Position numbers and translations under genes: made by a program. From positions 1-9,704 of the forward strand of contig JAVVFH010000130.1 in NCBI GenBank assembly GCA_032250585.1: a stretch of DNA of 9,704 nucleotides, given 5' to 3'. The notes under the pieces are model-generated. The model saw only the letters and a program-made list of their open reading frames with translations, was not told where the DNA came from and searched no databases. Numbering within the stretch: the stretch's first letter is position 1; the number at the start of each line of letters is the position of its first letter. This stretch comes from JAVVFH01 sp032250585 (GTDB lineage: Bacteria; Pseudomonadota; Gammaproteobacteria; Xanthomonadales; SZUA-36). Below, in pieces: positions 1 through 7,096 of this stretch.

Positions 1-1
1 C

Positions 2-955
<954 letters not shown>

Positions 956-1012
956 GACTCAGAAATATCATGGAAATATCAATAGTCCGTGGAAGGATCT
1001 CTGAGAGAACCT

Positions 1013-1080
1013 GTGGGAGCGGCTTCAGCCGCGATCTTTTACTTCCAGGCTCAGTAATCGCGGCTAAAGCCGCTCCCACA
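1013..1080. repeat. Inverted pair of REP-like palindromes (BIME-like) before galE
   Basis: A forward unit at 1013-1037 (core GCGGCTTCAGCCGC) faces an inverted unit at 1057-1080 (core GCGGCTAAAGCCGC, ending CTCCCACA), with about 19 bases between. Together they can fold into one long hairpin. A degenerate half-copy (GAGCCGCTTCCACA) follows at 1085-1098, only 25 bases before the galE start. In this position the pair could attenuate read-through or stabilise the upstream transcript end; that role is inferred. Confidence 0.85.
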
Positions 1081-1123
1081 GTTCGAGCCGCTTCCACAAG
1101 CACTGTTTGAGCAACTACTTGAT

Positions 1124-2149
1124 ATGAACAAACCTCCAACCATCCTCGTCACCGGCGGCGCCGGCTACATCGGCTCGCATGCCTGCCTGGAACTGCTGAA
1201 CGCCGGTTTCGAGGTGGTGGTGGTCGATAACCTCAGCAACGCTCACCGCGACGCGCTCAGCCGCGTGGAGCAACTCGGCGGCAAGCAAATGCAGTTCCAC
1301 CTGGCCGACCTGCGCGACGCGGCCGCGATCGACGACCTGTTCGCCGAAGAGAAAATCGATGCGGTGTTGCATTTTGCCGGCCTCAAAGCAGTGGGTGAGT
1401 CGATGGAAAAGCCGCTGGATTACTACCGGAACAATGTCGGCGGCACCGTCAACCTGCTGGCAGCCATGAACGCGCGGGGCGTGAAGGACATCGTGTTCAG
1501 CTCTTCGTGCACCGTGTACGGCGCGCCCGATAAGCTGCCGCTGGACGAGAGTGCCCCGCTGCAGGCGGTCAACCCCTACGGCCAGACCAAGCTGACCATT
1601 GAGCACATGCTGCGCGACCTGGCCGCGAGTGACCCGCAGTGGAACATCTCCATCCTGCGCTATTTCAACCCCGTCGGCGCCCACCAAAGCGGCGAGATCG
1701 GCGAGGACCCGCTGGGCATCCCCAACAACCTGATGCCCCTGATCACCCGGGTCGCCATCGGCGAACTGCCCGAACTGCAGGTCAACGGCGACGATTACGA
1801 CACGCCCGACGGCAGCTGCATCCGCGATTACATCCACGTCGTCGACCTGGCGCGCGGCCACCTCGACGCGCTGCGCAAGCTGGGCGAAAAGCCCGGCCTG
1901 ATCACCCACAACCTGGGAACGGGGCAGGGCCACTCCGTTTTCGAGGTGATCCGCGCCTTCGAAGAAGCTACCGGCCGGAAAATCAGACACCGCGTCAGGG
2001 GCCGCCGCCCCGGCGATGCGCCGGCCGTCTACGCTGATGCGGCGCGGGCACACCGCGACTTAGGCTGGAAAGCCGAACGCAACCTCGAGACCATGTGCCG
2101 CGACGCCTGGCGCTGGCAGCAGAAGTATCCGCGAGGCTATCGCGGCTAG
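1124..2149 (+). CDS. galE: UDP-glucose 4-epimerase
   Basis: Interconverts UDP-glucose and UDP-galactose with tightly bound NAD, in the cytoplasm, feeding the Leloir pathway and polysaccharide assembly. The 341-residue length matches the family. The Rossmann motif GGAGYIGSH is at residues 11-19, the VLHFAGLKAVGES signature follows at about residue 85, the catalytic Ser sits in SSSCTVYG (Ser126-128) and the YxxxK pair is Tyr152/Lys156 in NPYGQTK. Further marks are RYFNPVGAH, CIRDYIHVVDLA, NLGTG and RRPGDAPAVYAD. The ATG at 1124 is chosen because the Rossmann strand begins about six residues in; there is no clear Shine-Dalgarno before it, and a REP pair sits just upstream, so its translation level may be low or depend on read-through from the decarboxylase gene. 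Neighbouring sugar genes and the nearby rfaH suggest a role in a surface polysaccharide locus rather than galactose catabolism. Confidence 0.95.
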   Translation: MNKPPTILVTGGAGYIGSHACLELLNAGFEVVVVDNLSNAHRDALSRVEQLGGKQMQFHLADLRDAAAIDDLFAEEKIDAVLHFAGLKAVGESMEKPLDYYRNNVGGTVNLLAAMNARGVKDIVFSSSCTVYGAPDKLPLDESAPLQAVNPYGQTKLTIEHMLRDLAASDPQWNISILRYFNPVGAHQSGEIGEDPLGIPNNLMPLITRVAIGELPELQVNGDDYDTPDGSCIRDYIHVVDLARGHLDALRKLGEKPGLITHNLGTGQGHSVFEVIRAFEEATGRKIRHRVRGRRPGDAPAVYADAARAHRDLGWKAERNLETMCRDAWRWQQKYPRGYRG

Positions 2150-2176
2150 GATCGCATCATGCGACCCGACTGTGCT

Positions 2177-2245
2177 GTGGGAGCGGCTTTAGCCGCGATC
2201 TCAGGCATGAAGCACACACTTTCGCGGCTAAAGCCGCTCCCACAA
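2177..2245. repeat. Inverted pair of REP-like palindromes after galE
   Basis: A forward unit at 2177-2201 (core GCGGCTTTAGCCGC) and an inverted unit at 2221-2245 (core GCGGCTAAAGCCGC) are separated by 19 bases, the same arrangement as the pair before galE. The pair begins 27 bases after the galE stop, where it could terminate transcription or protect the 3' end. There is no T-tract, so it is not a standard intrinsic terminator. Confidence 0.88.
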
Positions 2246-2306
2246 ATCAGTCGCCTTTCCGCAGCACCGCGATCCGTTTGCGGCCGATTGAGGAACATCC
2301 CTGCCC

Positions 2307-2433
2307 CTAAGGCCGAAACGCCTTCAGCCGCAGTTCCTTAACTGCCTTGAAATGCTTCACATTGCTCGAAACGAGCTCCAGGTTTCGCTCCACCGCGGTC
2401 GCGGCGATCAAGGCATCGGCCGAACGCATGCCG
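2307..2433 (-). pseudogene. C-terminal remnant of a PIN-domain (VapC-type) toxin
   Basis: The last 40 or so codons read MRSADALIAATAVE, then NLELVSSNVKHF, which is the C-terminal part of a VapC-type PIN ribonuclease: the third acidic residue in xDALIAAT and the closing SSNVKHF strand. The first two thirds, with the first catalytic Asp and the Glu, are missing, and no start codon belongs to it. The segment sits in another frame within the tail of the upstream antitoxin ORF. The junction near 2430-2436 is best explained by a deletion that removed the antitoxin's last codons and most of the toxin gene. It should be inactive as a ribonuclease. Confidence 0.75.
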
Positions 2434-2649
2434 GCGCAGGCGTTCCATTTCGTCGGCAACCGATTCCGTCCTGTCGGTGTGCATACCGAAAAAGGCGTGT
2501 TCGGCAACCCCGGGCGCCGGCTTTTTTCCGGCCGGCTGAATCACGCCCCGGACCCGGCCGTGGTACAGCACCGTCACGCTTTCGTTGCGCTCCAGCGCCT
2601 CCAGGATTTCACGCGTCTTATAGCGAAGATCGACAATTGAAGCCTTCAC
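2338..2649 (-). CDS. Phd/YefM-type antitoxin with altered C-terminus
   Basis: Putative antitoxin of a type II TA pair; such proteins bind their own promoter and neutralise a PIN toxin. Residues 1-72 (KASIVDLRYKTREILEALER, later AEHAFFGMHTD and DEMERLR) match the family of small Phd-like antitoxins that precede PIN toxins. After about residue 73 the sequence becomes unrelated low-complexity (HAFGRCLDRRDRGG) because the frame runs over the remnant of the toxin gene in the wrong phase; the ORF totals 103 residues. The start is GTG at 2649, preceded by GGAGG with a 4-base gap (CGCC); a longer frame to 2763 exists but overlaps the upstream vapC and adds nothing family-like. The promoter and a palindrome lie just upstream. 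With no intact cognate toxin it is an orphan that may still bind DNA. Assignment of the N-terminal part is fairly firm; whether the product is stable is unknown. Confidence 0.7.
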   Translation of the reverse strand: MKASIVDLRYKTREILEALERNESVTVLYHGRVRGVIQPAGKKPAPGVAEHAFFGMHTDRTESVADEMERLRRHAFGRCLDRRDRGGAKPGARFEQCEAFQGS

Positions 2650-2674
2650 GGCGCCTCCGAAGCTGAACAAAGAA

Positions 2675-2693
2675 TGTCTAGAGAGTATAGACA
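2675..2693. promoter_or_regulatory. Palindromic operator candidate for the Phd-type antitoxin
   Basis: TGTCTA at 2675-2680 and TAGACA at 2688-2693 form a 6-base inverted repeat with a 7-base spacer. It overlaps the -10 box of the antitoxin promoter, the usual place for an autorepressor site in TA operons. Binding is inferred. Confidence 0.55.
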
Positions 2694-2712
2694 GTTTATG
2701 GAGCGGCACCAA
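2684..2712 (-). promoter_or_regulatory. Sigma70-type promoter for the Phd-type antitoxin
   Basis: On the - strand, TTGGTG (2712-2707) is separated by exactly 17 bases from TATACT (2689-2684). It lies partly within the 3' end of the upstream vapC and about 35 bases before the GTG start. The antitoxin could therefore be transcribed independently of the vapBC pair upstream. Confidence 0.6.
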
Positions 2713-3124
2713 GCGCCTGCAATAAATCAGTCGCCCCGGGTTTCTGCAGCCCCAGGTGCTCAACGAAGGGCTCGTAATCGCGGTCCGAGTACAGCAGCGG
2801 CACGGCGTGCTCGATGCACCAGGTGGCGATCAGGCAGTCGATGGTTTTTCGAACCGTGATTCCGAGCCCGCGCAACCTGCGGTAATTCCGGGCGCTTGCA
2901 ACCGCCAGGGCAGGGGTGACGACCTGAACGGTGTCCAGGGCGCTCAACGATCTTCGCACCAAGCGGAATTCGCTGTCTGACTTGATGCCCTGGAGCACTT
3001 CCGTCAACACCAGGTCACCCATCAGGACACGCCCGTGCCCGATGTGTGACGCCAGTGCGTCGACCTCGAACGTCATGGTGTCGCCGAAGAAATCAACCCA
3101 AACACTGGAGTCGACCATGATCAT
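2696..3124 (-). CDS. vapC: VapC-type PIN-domain toxin ribonuclease
   Basis: Toxin of a type II TA pair. PIN-domain VapC proteins are Mg2+-dependent ribonucleases that cut tRNA or rRNA sites and stop translation in the cytoplasm. The 142-residue protein is full length and keeps the acidic quartet: Asp5 (MVDSSVW), Glu42 (LTEVLQG), Asp96 (TIDCLIATWC) and the Asp114/Asp116 pair (YSDRDYEPF). The ATG at 3124 overlaps the TGA of the upstream vapB by one base (TGATG), typical of translational coupling; a second ATG two codons later is possible. No inactivating change is seen, so the toxin should be functional and held in check by the upstream antitoxin. The exact RNA target cannot be read from the sequence. 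Confidence 0.92.
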   Translation of the reverse strand: MIMVDSSVWVDFFGDTMTFEVDALASHIGHGRVLMGDLVLTEVLQGIKSDSEFRLVRRSLSALDTVQVVTPALAVASARNYRRLRGLGITVRKTIDCLIATWCIEHAVPLLYSDRDYEPFVEHLGLQKPGATDLLQALGAAP

Positions 3125-3315
3125 CAGTCGCGCCTCATTTCATCCAGGTCGCCCTCCCAGTTGATTTTCCCCCTGAGTTCGAGGATCTTTTCCTGGTTCT
3201 TCATCTTCAACAGCAATTTAAGCCCTTCCTCGACGGCTTCCCGCTTGGTCTTGATGCCCGTTTTCTCGAGCACCGCTTTCATCAACGCGTCGTCGATCAC
3301 GATATTGGTCCGCAT
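3124..3315 (-). CDS. vapB: VapB-type antitoxin (type II, ribbon-helix-helix-like)
   Basis: Antitoxin that binds and inhibits the VapC encoded directly downstream and represses the operon by binding its promoter. The 63-residue protein starts MRTNIVIDDALMKAVLEKTG, the DNA-binding strand-helix of this family, followed by IKTKREAVEEGLKLLL and the toxin-binding tail GKINWEGDLDEM. I chose the ATG at 3315 because relatives begin at MRTNI; another ATG at 3327 would add four residues but lies within the operator palindrome. Neither has a strong Shine-Dalgarno sequence. The stop overlaps the vapC start. Strong promoter and operator signals upstream indicate an intact, autoregulated module. Confidence 0.9.
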   Translation of the reverse strand: MRTNIVIDDALMKAVLEKTGIKTKREAVEEGLKLLLKMKNQEKILELRGKINWEGDLDEMRRD

Positions 3316-3325
3316 GTCGCTTATC

Positions 3326-3355
3326 ATGTGTATGGAAAGCTTAAATCATACACAT
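3326..3355. promoter_or_regulatory. Perfect 9-base inverted repeat, likely VapB operator
   Basis: ATGTGTATG at 3326-3334 and CATACACAT at 3347-3355 are exact reverse complements across a 12-base AT-rich spacer that contains AAGCTT. The repeat spans the -10 box and the predicted transcription start of vapBC, the standard position for a dimeric ribbon-helix-helix antitoxin site. Confidence 0.75.
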
Positions 3356-3373
3356 CAAGAGCGATAGCGGCAA
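3345..3373 (-). promoter_or_regulatory. Sigma70-type promoter of vapBC
   Basis: On the - strand, TTGCCG (3373-3368) lies 17 bases from TATGAT (3350-3345). The predicted start of transcription is near 3338, giving a short leader before the vapB ATG at 3315. Confidence 0.65.
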
Positions 3374-3458
3374 TCGCCGCGAATTTCTGTAGGCAATCCG
3401 CCCTTTACCCACGCCGGTGAGTTTGCGCAGAACATGTTTGCGAAACGCGGATCTGTCG

Positions 3459-3490
3459 AAGCCGCTCCTACAATTCAGCCAGCTTCCACA
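3459..3490. repeat. Degenerate REP-like half unit
   Basis: AAGCCGCTCCTACA followed by an AGCTTCCACA half-copy matches, with a few changes and one indel, the composite end of the REP pair before galE (about 1067-1098). It suggests that the composite unit was mobile or duplicated as a whole. The rest of 3356-3508 holds no gene I can support. Confidence 0.5.
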
Positions 3491-3508
3491 CTTCAACCAG
3501 CGCCCACT

Positions 3509-3631
3509 TCACCAGATCGTTCGAACGGCGCCGGCGGCCCGGAGCCTGTCATCGCCTGTAACAAGAGGCGCGTTCAGCGAAATTGAAGTAGCGGCAATTA
3601 GCCTCTCGGCGCAAGTATCGAGCAGGATCAA
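3509..3631 (-). pseudogene. Internally deleted PIN-domain toxin remnant
   Basis: A 40-codon frame that starts at a TTG (3631) and ends at TGA (3511-3509). It opens with LILLDTCA, the N-terminal strand and first catalytic Asp of PIN toxins, and jumps at once to RLIAATSISLNAPLVTGDDR, the C-terminal half with the conserved xLIAAT helix and the VTGDDR strand. It ends RLRAAGAVRTIW. Normal PIN proteins are about 125-140 residues, so some 85 codons between residues 8 and 9 are gone, in frame. The second catalytic residue (Glu) is missing, so it should be inactive. It begins four bases into the end of the upstream antitoxin-like frame (TTGA overlap), as in intact TA operons. Confidence 0.7.
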
Positions 3632-3771
3632 CGCCCGGCCTCCCACTCCTCGCCGAGCGGCGCAACGACGTCGTGAATCCTGACGCTGGCCGCCCGTTCG
3701 TCCAGCCGTGAACGTGCAGCCTCGCGTTCACCGACCGGCGGCACCGGCAACTCAATACGGACCGGGTTCAT
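3628..3771 (-). pseudogene. Short antitoxin-like ORF paired with the PIN remnant
   Basis: A 47-codon frame from ATG at 3771 to TGA at 3630-3628. Its end, VRIHDVVAPLGEEWEAGR, resembles the C-terminal toxin-binding tail of Phd-type antitoxins that precede PIN toxins of the LILLDTCA group; its first half (VRIELPVPPVGEREAARSRL) I do not recognise as a complete DNA-binding domain. The stop overlaps the start of the PIN remnant, which supports a former operon. It may be a truncated antitoxin or a complete short antitoxin of a type I do not know. No promoter or Shine-Dalgarno was evident. Confidence 0.5.
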
Positions 3772-3778
3772 GAGCAGC

Positions 3779-3803
3779 GTAGCCGGATCAGCCGCGATTT
3801 CAG
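3779..3803 (+). repeat. Degenerate REP-like unit at the left edge of the low-GC cassette
   Basis: GTAGCCGGATCAGCCGCGAT, then TTCAGG, resembles the forward REP units with small deletions, and the following TCAGGCCTGAA also resembles the flank of the unit at 2177 (TCAGGCATGAA). It marks the point after which base composition drops. Confidence 0.45.
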
Positions 3804-3851
3804 GCCTGAAACAACCATTTTGTCCGTTGTCAGTATTCCTTCATTTTCAGC

Positions 3852-3880
3852 TTGTCTTTGCAAAACCTCGTGGTTAAACT
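3852..3880 (+). promoter_or_regulatory. Candidate promoter of the three-gene secreted-protein cassette
   Basis: TTGTCT (3852-3857) and TAAACT (3875-3880) are separated by 17 bases, about 100 bases before the likely first start codon. The leader between contains a G-rich stretch (3908-3922) and no recognisable riboswitch or small RNA. This is the only reasonable sigma70-type promoter found ahead of the cassette; it has not been tested. Confidence 0.45.
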
Positions 3881-3978
3881 CGGCGCACCATTCAGTTTTC
3901 TGAAATTGGGGAGGTTGGGGGGTTCGGTACTGTTTTTTGCCGACCCAGCCCTGCTATCGTACGTTGTCCATACGTGTC

Positions 3979-5295
3979 TTGAAGCGTCGACATCTCAGTC
4001 CCTATGTGTGGCTGCTTCTGCTTTGTCTTTCCCTGTCTATAACACCTAATGGTCTGGCATCGTCCTGTGGAGTCCAACTCCAGAAGCTTGGGCGGGTTCA
4101 AGCATGGGAAATGACCTACACTTACACTCTCGACCTGGAGGTTAAGGACGAATGGGAAGAAAAATCGACCAAGATCAGGTCTGATGGCACTGTCCGATTT
4201 ACCAGGAGCGGTAGGAGTGAGTATGCGGGAAGTGGACGGGTGATGTACGAACTCAGTTCGGAGTCGATGCTTAAGGCCGGTGATTATTTCATTGGAGGGG
4301 ATGAGAGGGGAAAGGGAGATGCGCCTGTCGACGACAGCAGTGTGCTTGAATTCAGTTCATATCTGGGCACCTACACGTTTACAGTCGTCCCAGGTGGTGA
4401 AGAGGGAGTAGCGGTGGACTGGTCGCGAAAGAGCAATCTCTCCTCCAAGATGGGAGAAGAGCTGAGCGATGTGCTCGTATCGCCGGGTGCGCTCGAGACT
4501 GTGGCCCCCTATGACGAGGAGGATGAAGGCTGGTCTTCGTTTGCTGTCCGCGCCGTCGGGGTCCCGATTCCTTCTTTCGGAACCGTTCTTTCCGGAAGTA
4601 CGACTGATAACGAGGGGGGGGTCGTTTCGTGGAGACTCGAGCCTTTGGAACCGAGACCGGACACGAACAATGAATTACAGGAGTTTCCTTTTACAGAAAG
4701 CGGGGCTCACTATCACGCTCCCGACCCGCACGGCAGGTGGCAGGCGACTTGCCTTGAACTGGAATCGAGTGCACAGGATCTCCGGAAATCAACATCGCCG
4801 GCGGTCGCTTTTCCTCAGAGGACTCCATCAAGTATTTTCCTGGTGTCCGAATCAGGATCTCATTCTGGAATTCAGCTTTCATGTGGTGACAGCCTGGTCG
4901 CGGTACCGATTCCTTCGGCAGATAACGCAAACGCCAAGGGACCTTCACGGCCCACGTCAACCACTCTCTTGCAGGCGGCCCAGATCTCGGTCCGTGAGAC
5001 AGAAGCCGCCGACTCCTCAGACAGCGCCTCCCAGATCCAGGCCCTGCTCAATGCACTCTTCATAGAGGAGCTTGTCGGCGTTCCGCCGGATCTGGTTAAC
5101 CCGGTACAGGCTTACCCCCTTTTTCTCGAGGCAGTGACCTTAGAGGGGTCCGCAGCGGTGGTTCGCCTCGCAGGCGCATTCACGGAACGCGCGCCGTGTG
5201 ATCGGGATCGGATCAAGGGACAGATTAACCAAACAGTGCGCCAGTTCGAAACGGTCTCGGATGTGAGGATTCTTCTTGATGATCAAAGCTTTTGA
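3979..5295 (+). CDS. Secreted or periplasmic protein with C-terminal GerMN-like domain
   Basis: Exported protein of about 438 residues, function unknown. Its frame contains no ATG before the signal peptide, so the start must be non-ATG: TTG at 3979 gives a good signal peptide (basic KRRH, then the WLLLLCLSLSI core, and a cleavage region near NGLASS); TTG at 3937 or GTG at 4006 are alternatives, and none has an obvious ribosome site. Residues about 30-290 are beta-rich and acidic and match nothing I know. From about residue 302 (SCGDSLVAVPIP) to the end the protein resembles the GerMN domain: ALLNALF, then LEAVTLEGSAAVVRLAG and QINQTVRQFETVSDVRILL, with Cys in APCDRDRI. That fold occurs in spore germination proteins and in many non-sporulating envelope proteins. 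The gene overlaps the next one by 17 bases. A run of eight G at 4614-4621 is a potential slippage site. Confidence 0.75.
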   Translation: MKRRHLSPYVWLLLLCLSLSITPNGLASSCGVQLQKLGRVQAWEMTYTYTLDLEVKDEWEEKSTKIRSDGTVRFTRSGRSEYAGSGRVMYELSSESMLKAGDYFIGGDERGKGDAPVDDSSVLEFSSYLGTYTFTVVPGGEEGVAVDWSRKSNLSSKMGEELSDVLVSPGALETVAPYDEEDEGWSSFAVRAVGVPIPSFGTVLSGSTTDNEGGVVSWRLEPLEPRPDTNNELQEFPFTESGAHYHAPDPHGRWQATCLELESSAQDLRKSTSPAVAFPQRTPSSIFLVSESGSHSGIQLSCGDSLVAVPIPSADNANAKGPSRPTSTTLLQAAQISVRETEAADSSDSASQIQALLNALFIEELVGVPPDLVNPVQAYPLFLEAVTLEGSAAVVRLAGAFTERAPCDRDRIKGQINQTVRQFETVSDVRILLDDQSF

Positions 5296-6412
5296 AAGGT
5301 GCGTTGCCAATTTAGCTTTTCTCTGCCTGTTCAGCGGCGGATTATTCGCTTTAGTGCCCGCTGTTCAGGCCCAAAGCAACAGCGAATCCCCTTATATTGA
5401 GACGCGGTTGTGGTGCCCGAACGATATTGAGTTGTTCTACCAGGAGATGAAGAGCAGAGAGGCGGACTTGCCGGAGCATGTGACCTTTCCCCGGCTTTCA
5501 AATGCCGGTGTCTATCTCCTCTTCACCCCAATTGCATTCATCGAGGTGATCGGCAAACTCGTGGAAATCACTTTTATGCCCGAATCCGAGATCATGCGTA
5601 AGGTCGCCTACAACATACTGCGACAGTGGCCGGCAGCGAAGAACGGTGTGGTTCGAACCAGCGCAGGAGGAAAATCAGTGTTTACCGTTCCGGGTGCGCT
5701 TGAGCGCGGGGGACGGGAACATGCTGACTCGGCCATACATGGCATCGATCTGTTGAAGACCGTATGGCGGAATTGGAGGGCTCAATGGATGGCTATCAGA
5801 AAACTGGCTTCCGGGGGGTATGATCCAGTCACTATAGAGAAGCACATCATGGCGTTTGCCGACAGATGGGGCGAAAATTACGAAGAGGTTCCGAATCCGG
5901 TTCCTGATGGATGGCTGCCCGAGGAATGTGACTGCAAGTGGTTTCTAAGCGTTGAACAGGATGGGGAGACGCTGTTCTATGCTGTCTTTGTAAAAAAAGG
6001 TTCCATCTTTGATGTCTGGACGGCCGACAACACCGAGGTAGTCAGCTATTTTGCAGGGCGCGATTCAGAAAGCCAGACGGCGCCGTATCCTACAGAGATG
6101 GTCTTTGTGATTCCATTTCATCGGAAAGGTATCTACTTCACGGAAGACACCTATTATTTCTGGCGGAACCAGTCGGCCACGAAGCTAACGCCCCGAAGAC
6201 GGTCCGGTCAGAGCCCAGCCGTCTCATTCGAATTCAAATATCCGATGACCAACGATCTGGGCCAGACGTGGAGTTTCGCCGAAGCTGTCGTTTCCTCTTC
6301 GCCCGGGGAGGATTTTATGGATGTTTTTGAGGAGATCAAGCGGTTGAAAGCCTTGGGGTTGCGGATCGGCGAGCATTTCCGTGCCTGGGCCGGACCCTTC
6401 CGGATCCAATAA
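5279..6412 (+). CDS. Exported protein of unknown function, second gene of cassette
   Basis: 377 residues; I do not recognise a family. The N-terminus (MIKAFERC, hydrophobic ANLAFLCLFSGGLFALV, then PAVQA before Gln32) is a typical Sec signal peptide cleaved after Ala31, so the mature protein of about 346 residues is probably periplasmic or secreted. A second hydrophobic stretch, AGVYLLFTPIAFIEVIGKLV (about residues 76-95), could be buried or membrane-associated. The middle has a helical, tryptophan-rich part (TVWRNWRAQW), and the C-terminal half (CDCKWFLSVEQDGETLFYAVF, VWTADNTEVVSYF, YPTEMVFVIPF) looks beta-stranded. The ATG at 5279 is chosen over the TTG just before it because GAGGA (5265-5269) lies nine bases upstream. 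The start lies inside the end of the first gene, implying translational coupling. G+C is clearly below the flanks. Confidence 0.8.
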   Translation: MIKAFERCVANLAFLCLFSGGLFALVPAVQAQSNSESPYIETRLWCPNDIELFYQEMKSREADLPEHVTFPRLSNAGVYLLFTPIAFIEVIGKLVEITFMPESEIMRKVAYNILRQWPAAKNGVVRTSAGGKSVFTVPGALERGGREHADSAIHGIDLLKTVWRNWRAQWMAIRKLASGGYDPVTIEKHIMAFADRWGENYEEVPNPVPDGWLPEECDCKWFLSVEQDGETLFYAVFVKKGSIFDVWTADNTEVVSYFAGRDSESQTAPYPTEMVFVIPFHRKGIYFTEDTYYFWRNQSATKLTPRRRSGQSPAVSFEFKYPMTNDLGQTWSFAEAVVSSSPGEDFMDVFEEIKRLKALGLRIGEHFRAWAGPFRIQ

Positions 6413-6428
6413 GAGAGGATAGAATCAA

Positions 6429-7043
6429 ATGAAACTTTTAAGAACGACTTTTTTAGTACTTCTGTTTCTGCCTGTTCAGCTTTCCGCAATTGGAGCCGAA
6501 GGCGCGTTCGACCAAGTTCTGACGGATCTTGCCGATTTTACCAGGGACGTCCGGTTCAACAAGCAAGATATCGGGAATTTCATCAGCTATTGGGCGGAAG
6601 TATCAGCCCTGGACGAAGACGAAAACTGGAACGACTTTGGTGAATCGATGACTGATTCGATGGATTTCGACGAACTCGGAAATGATCCCGAGTACAGGGC
6701 CTGGGCTTCGAGCCGAAACCTGGATCCCGACGATTTCCTGAAGAAATCGATGCGCATCTACGCCGTTCAGATGCGAACGAGCTTCCCTGCTCAGGCGGAC
6801 GAGATGCGATCCGAATTGACGGAGGAGCGCATGATGGAAGGCATGCCGGAAGGGCTTTCGGCCGAAGACAGGAAAAAGATGCAGGATTTAGTGCAAGCCG
6901 GTCTGCAAAGCCTGGAGGCCATGGAAGAATCAATGCTGAGACTTCCGGAACCTACCGCGTCCGAAAGGGCCTTACTCGAGGCTCATCAAGACCAGCTGAT
7001 AATCCTGCTGGAGGAGGGGGATGAAGAAGACTCTGACTGGTGA
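6429..7043 (+). CDS. Small acidic exported protein of unknown function, third gene of cassette
   Basis: 204 residues, family not recognised. MKLLRTTFLVLLFLPVQLSA is a Sec signal peptide, with cleavage likely after Ala20 or Ala23. The mature part is largely helical by inspection and strongly acidic: NWNDFGESMTDSMDFDELG, LDPDDFLKK, AQADEMRSELTEERMMEGM, and an acidic tail LLEEGDEEDSDW. Met is frequent. The ATG at 6429 is preceded by GAGAGGA (6413-6419) with nine bases between, a good ribosome site. The gap to the second gene is only 16 bases, so the two are co-transcribed. No membrane helix is visible in the mature protein, which suggests a soluble periplasmic partner of the other two products; this is inferred from gene order only. 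Confidence 0.78.
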   Translation: MKLLRTTFLVLLFLPVQLSAIGAEGAFDQVLTDLADFTRDVRFNKQDIGNFISYWAEVSALDEDENWNDFGESMTDSMDFDELGNDPEYRAWASSRNLDPDDFLKKSMRIYAVQMRTSFPAQADEMRSELTEERMMEGMPEGLSAEDRKKMQDLVQAGLQSLEAMEESMLRLPEPTASERALLEAHQDQLIILLEEGDEEDSDW

Positions 7044-7096
7044 TCTCAAAAGGATTGAAAGGCGCAAACGCGAGTATTTAACTGAGAAATGAGAAA

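Noticed and set aside
1115..2053. 312-codon open frame on the - strand opposite galE
   Set aside because: It is the antisense shadow of a high-GC gene; composition is Ala/Val/Gln-rich with no family motif, while the + strand product is an unambiguous GalE.
2650..2763. Upstream extension of the Phd-type antitoxin frame
   Set aside because: Lies over the 3' end of vapC and the promoter/operator; the GTG at 2649 with GGAGG before it fits the family start.
4057..4068. Possible lipobox (LASSC) in the first cassette protein
   Set aside because: The residue at -3 is Ala instead of Leu/Val/Ile, so it does not meet the usual lipobox pattern; ordinary signal peptidase I cleavage is more likely.
4469..5065. 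198-codon frame overlapping the first cassette gene
   Set aside because: Arg/Pro/Ser-rich sequence without motifs; the other frame continues into a recognisable GerMN-like domain. It matters only as the frame entered if the G8 tract slips.
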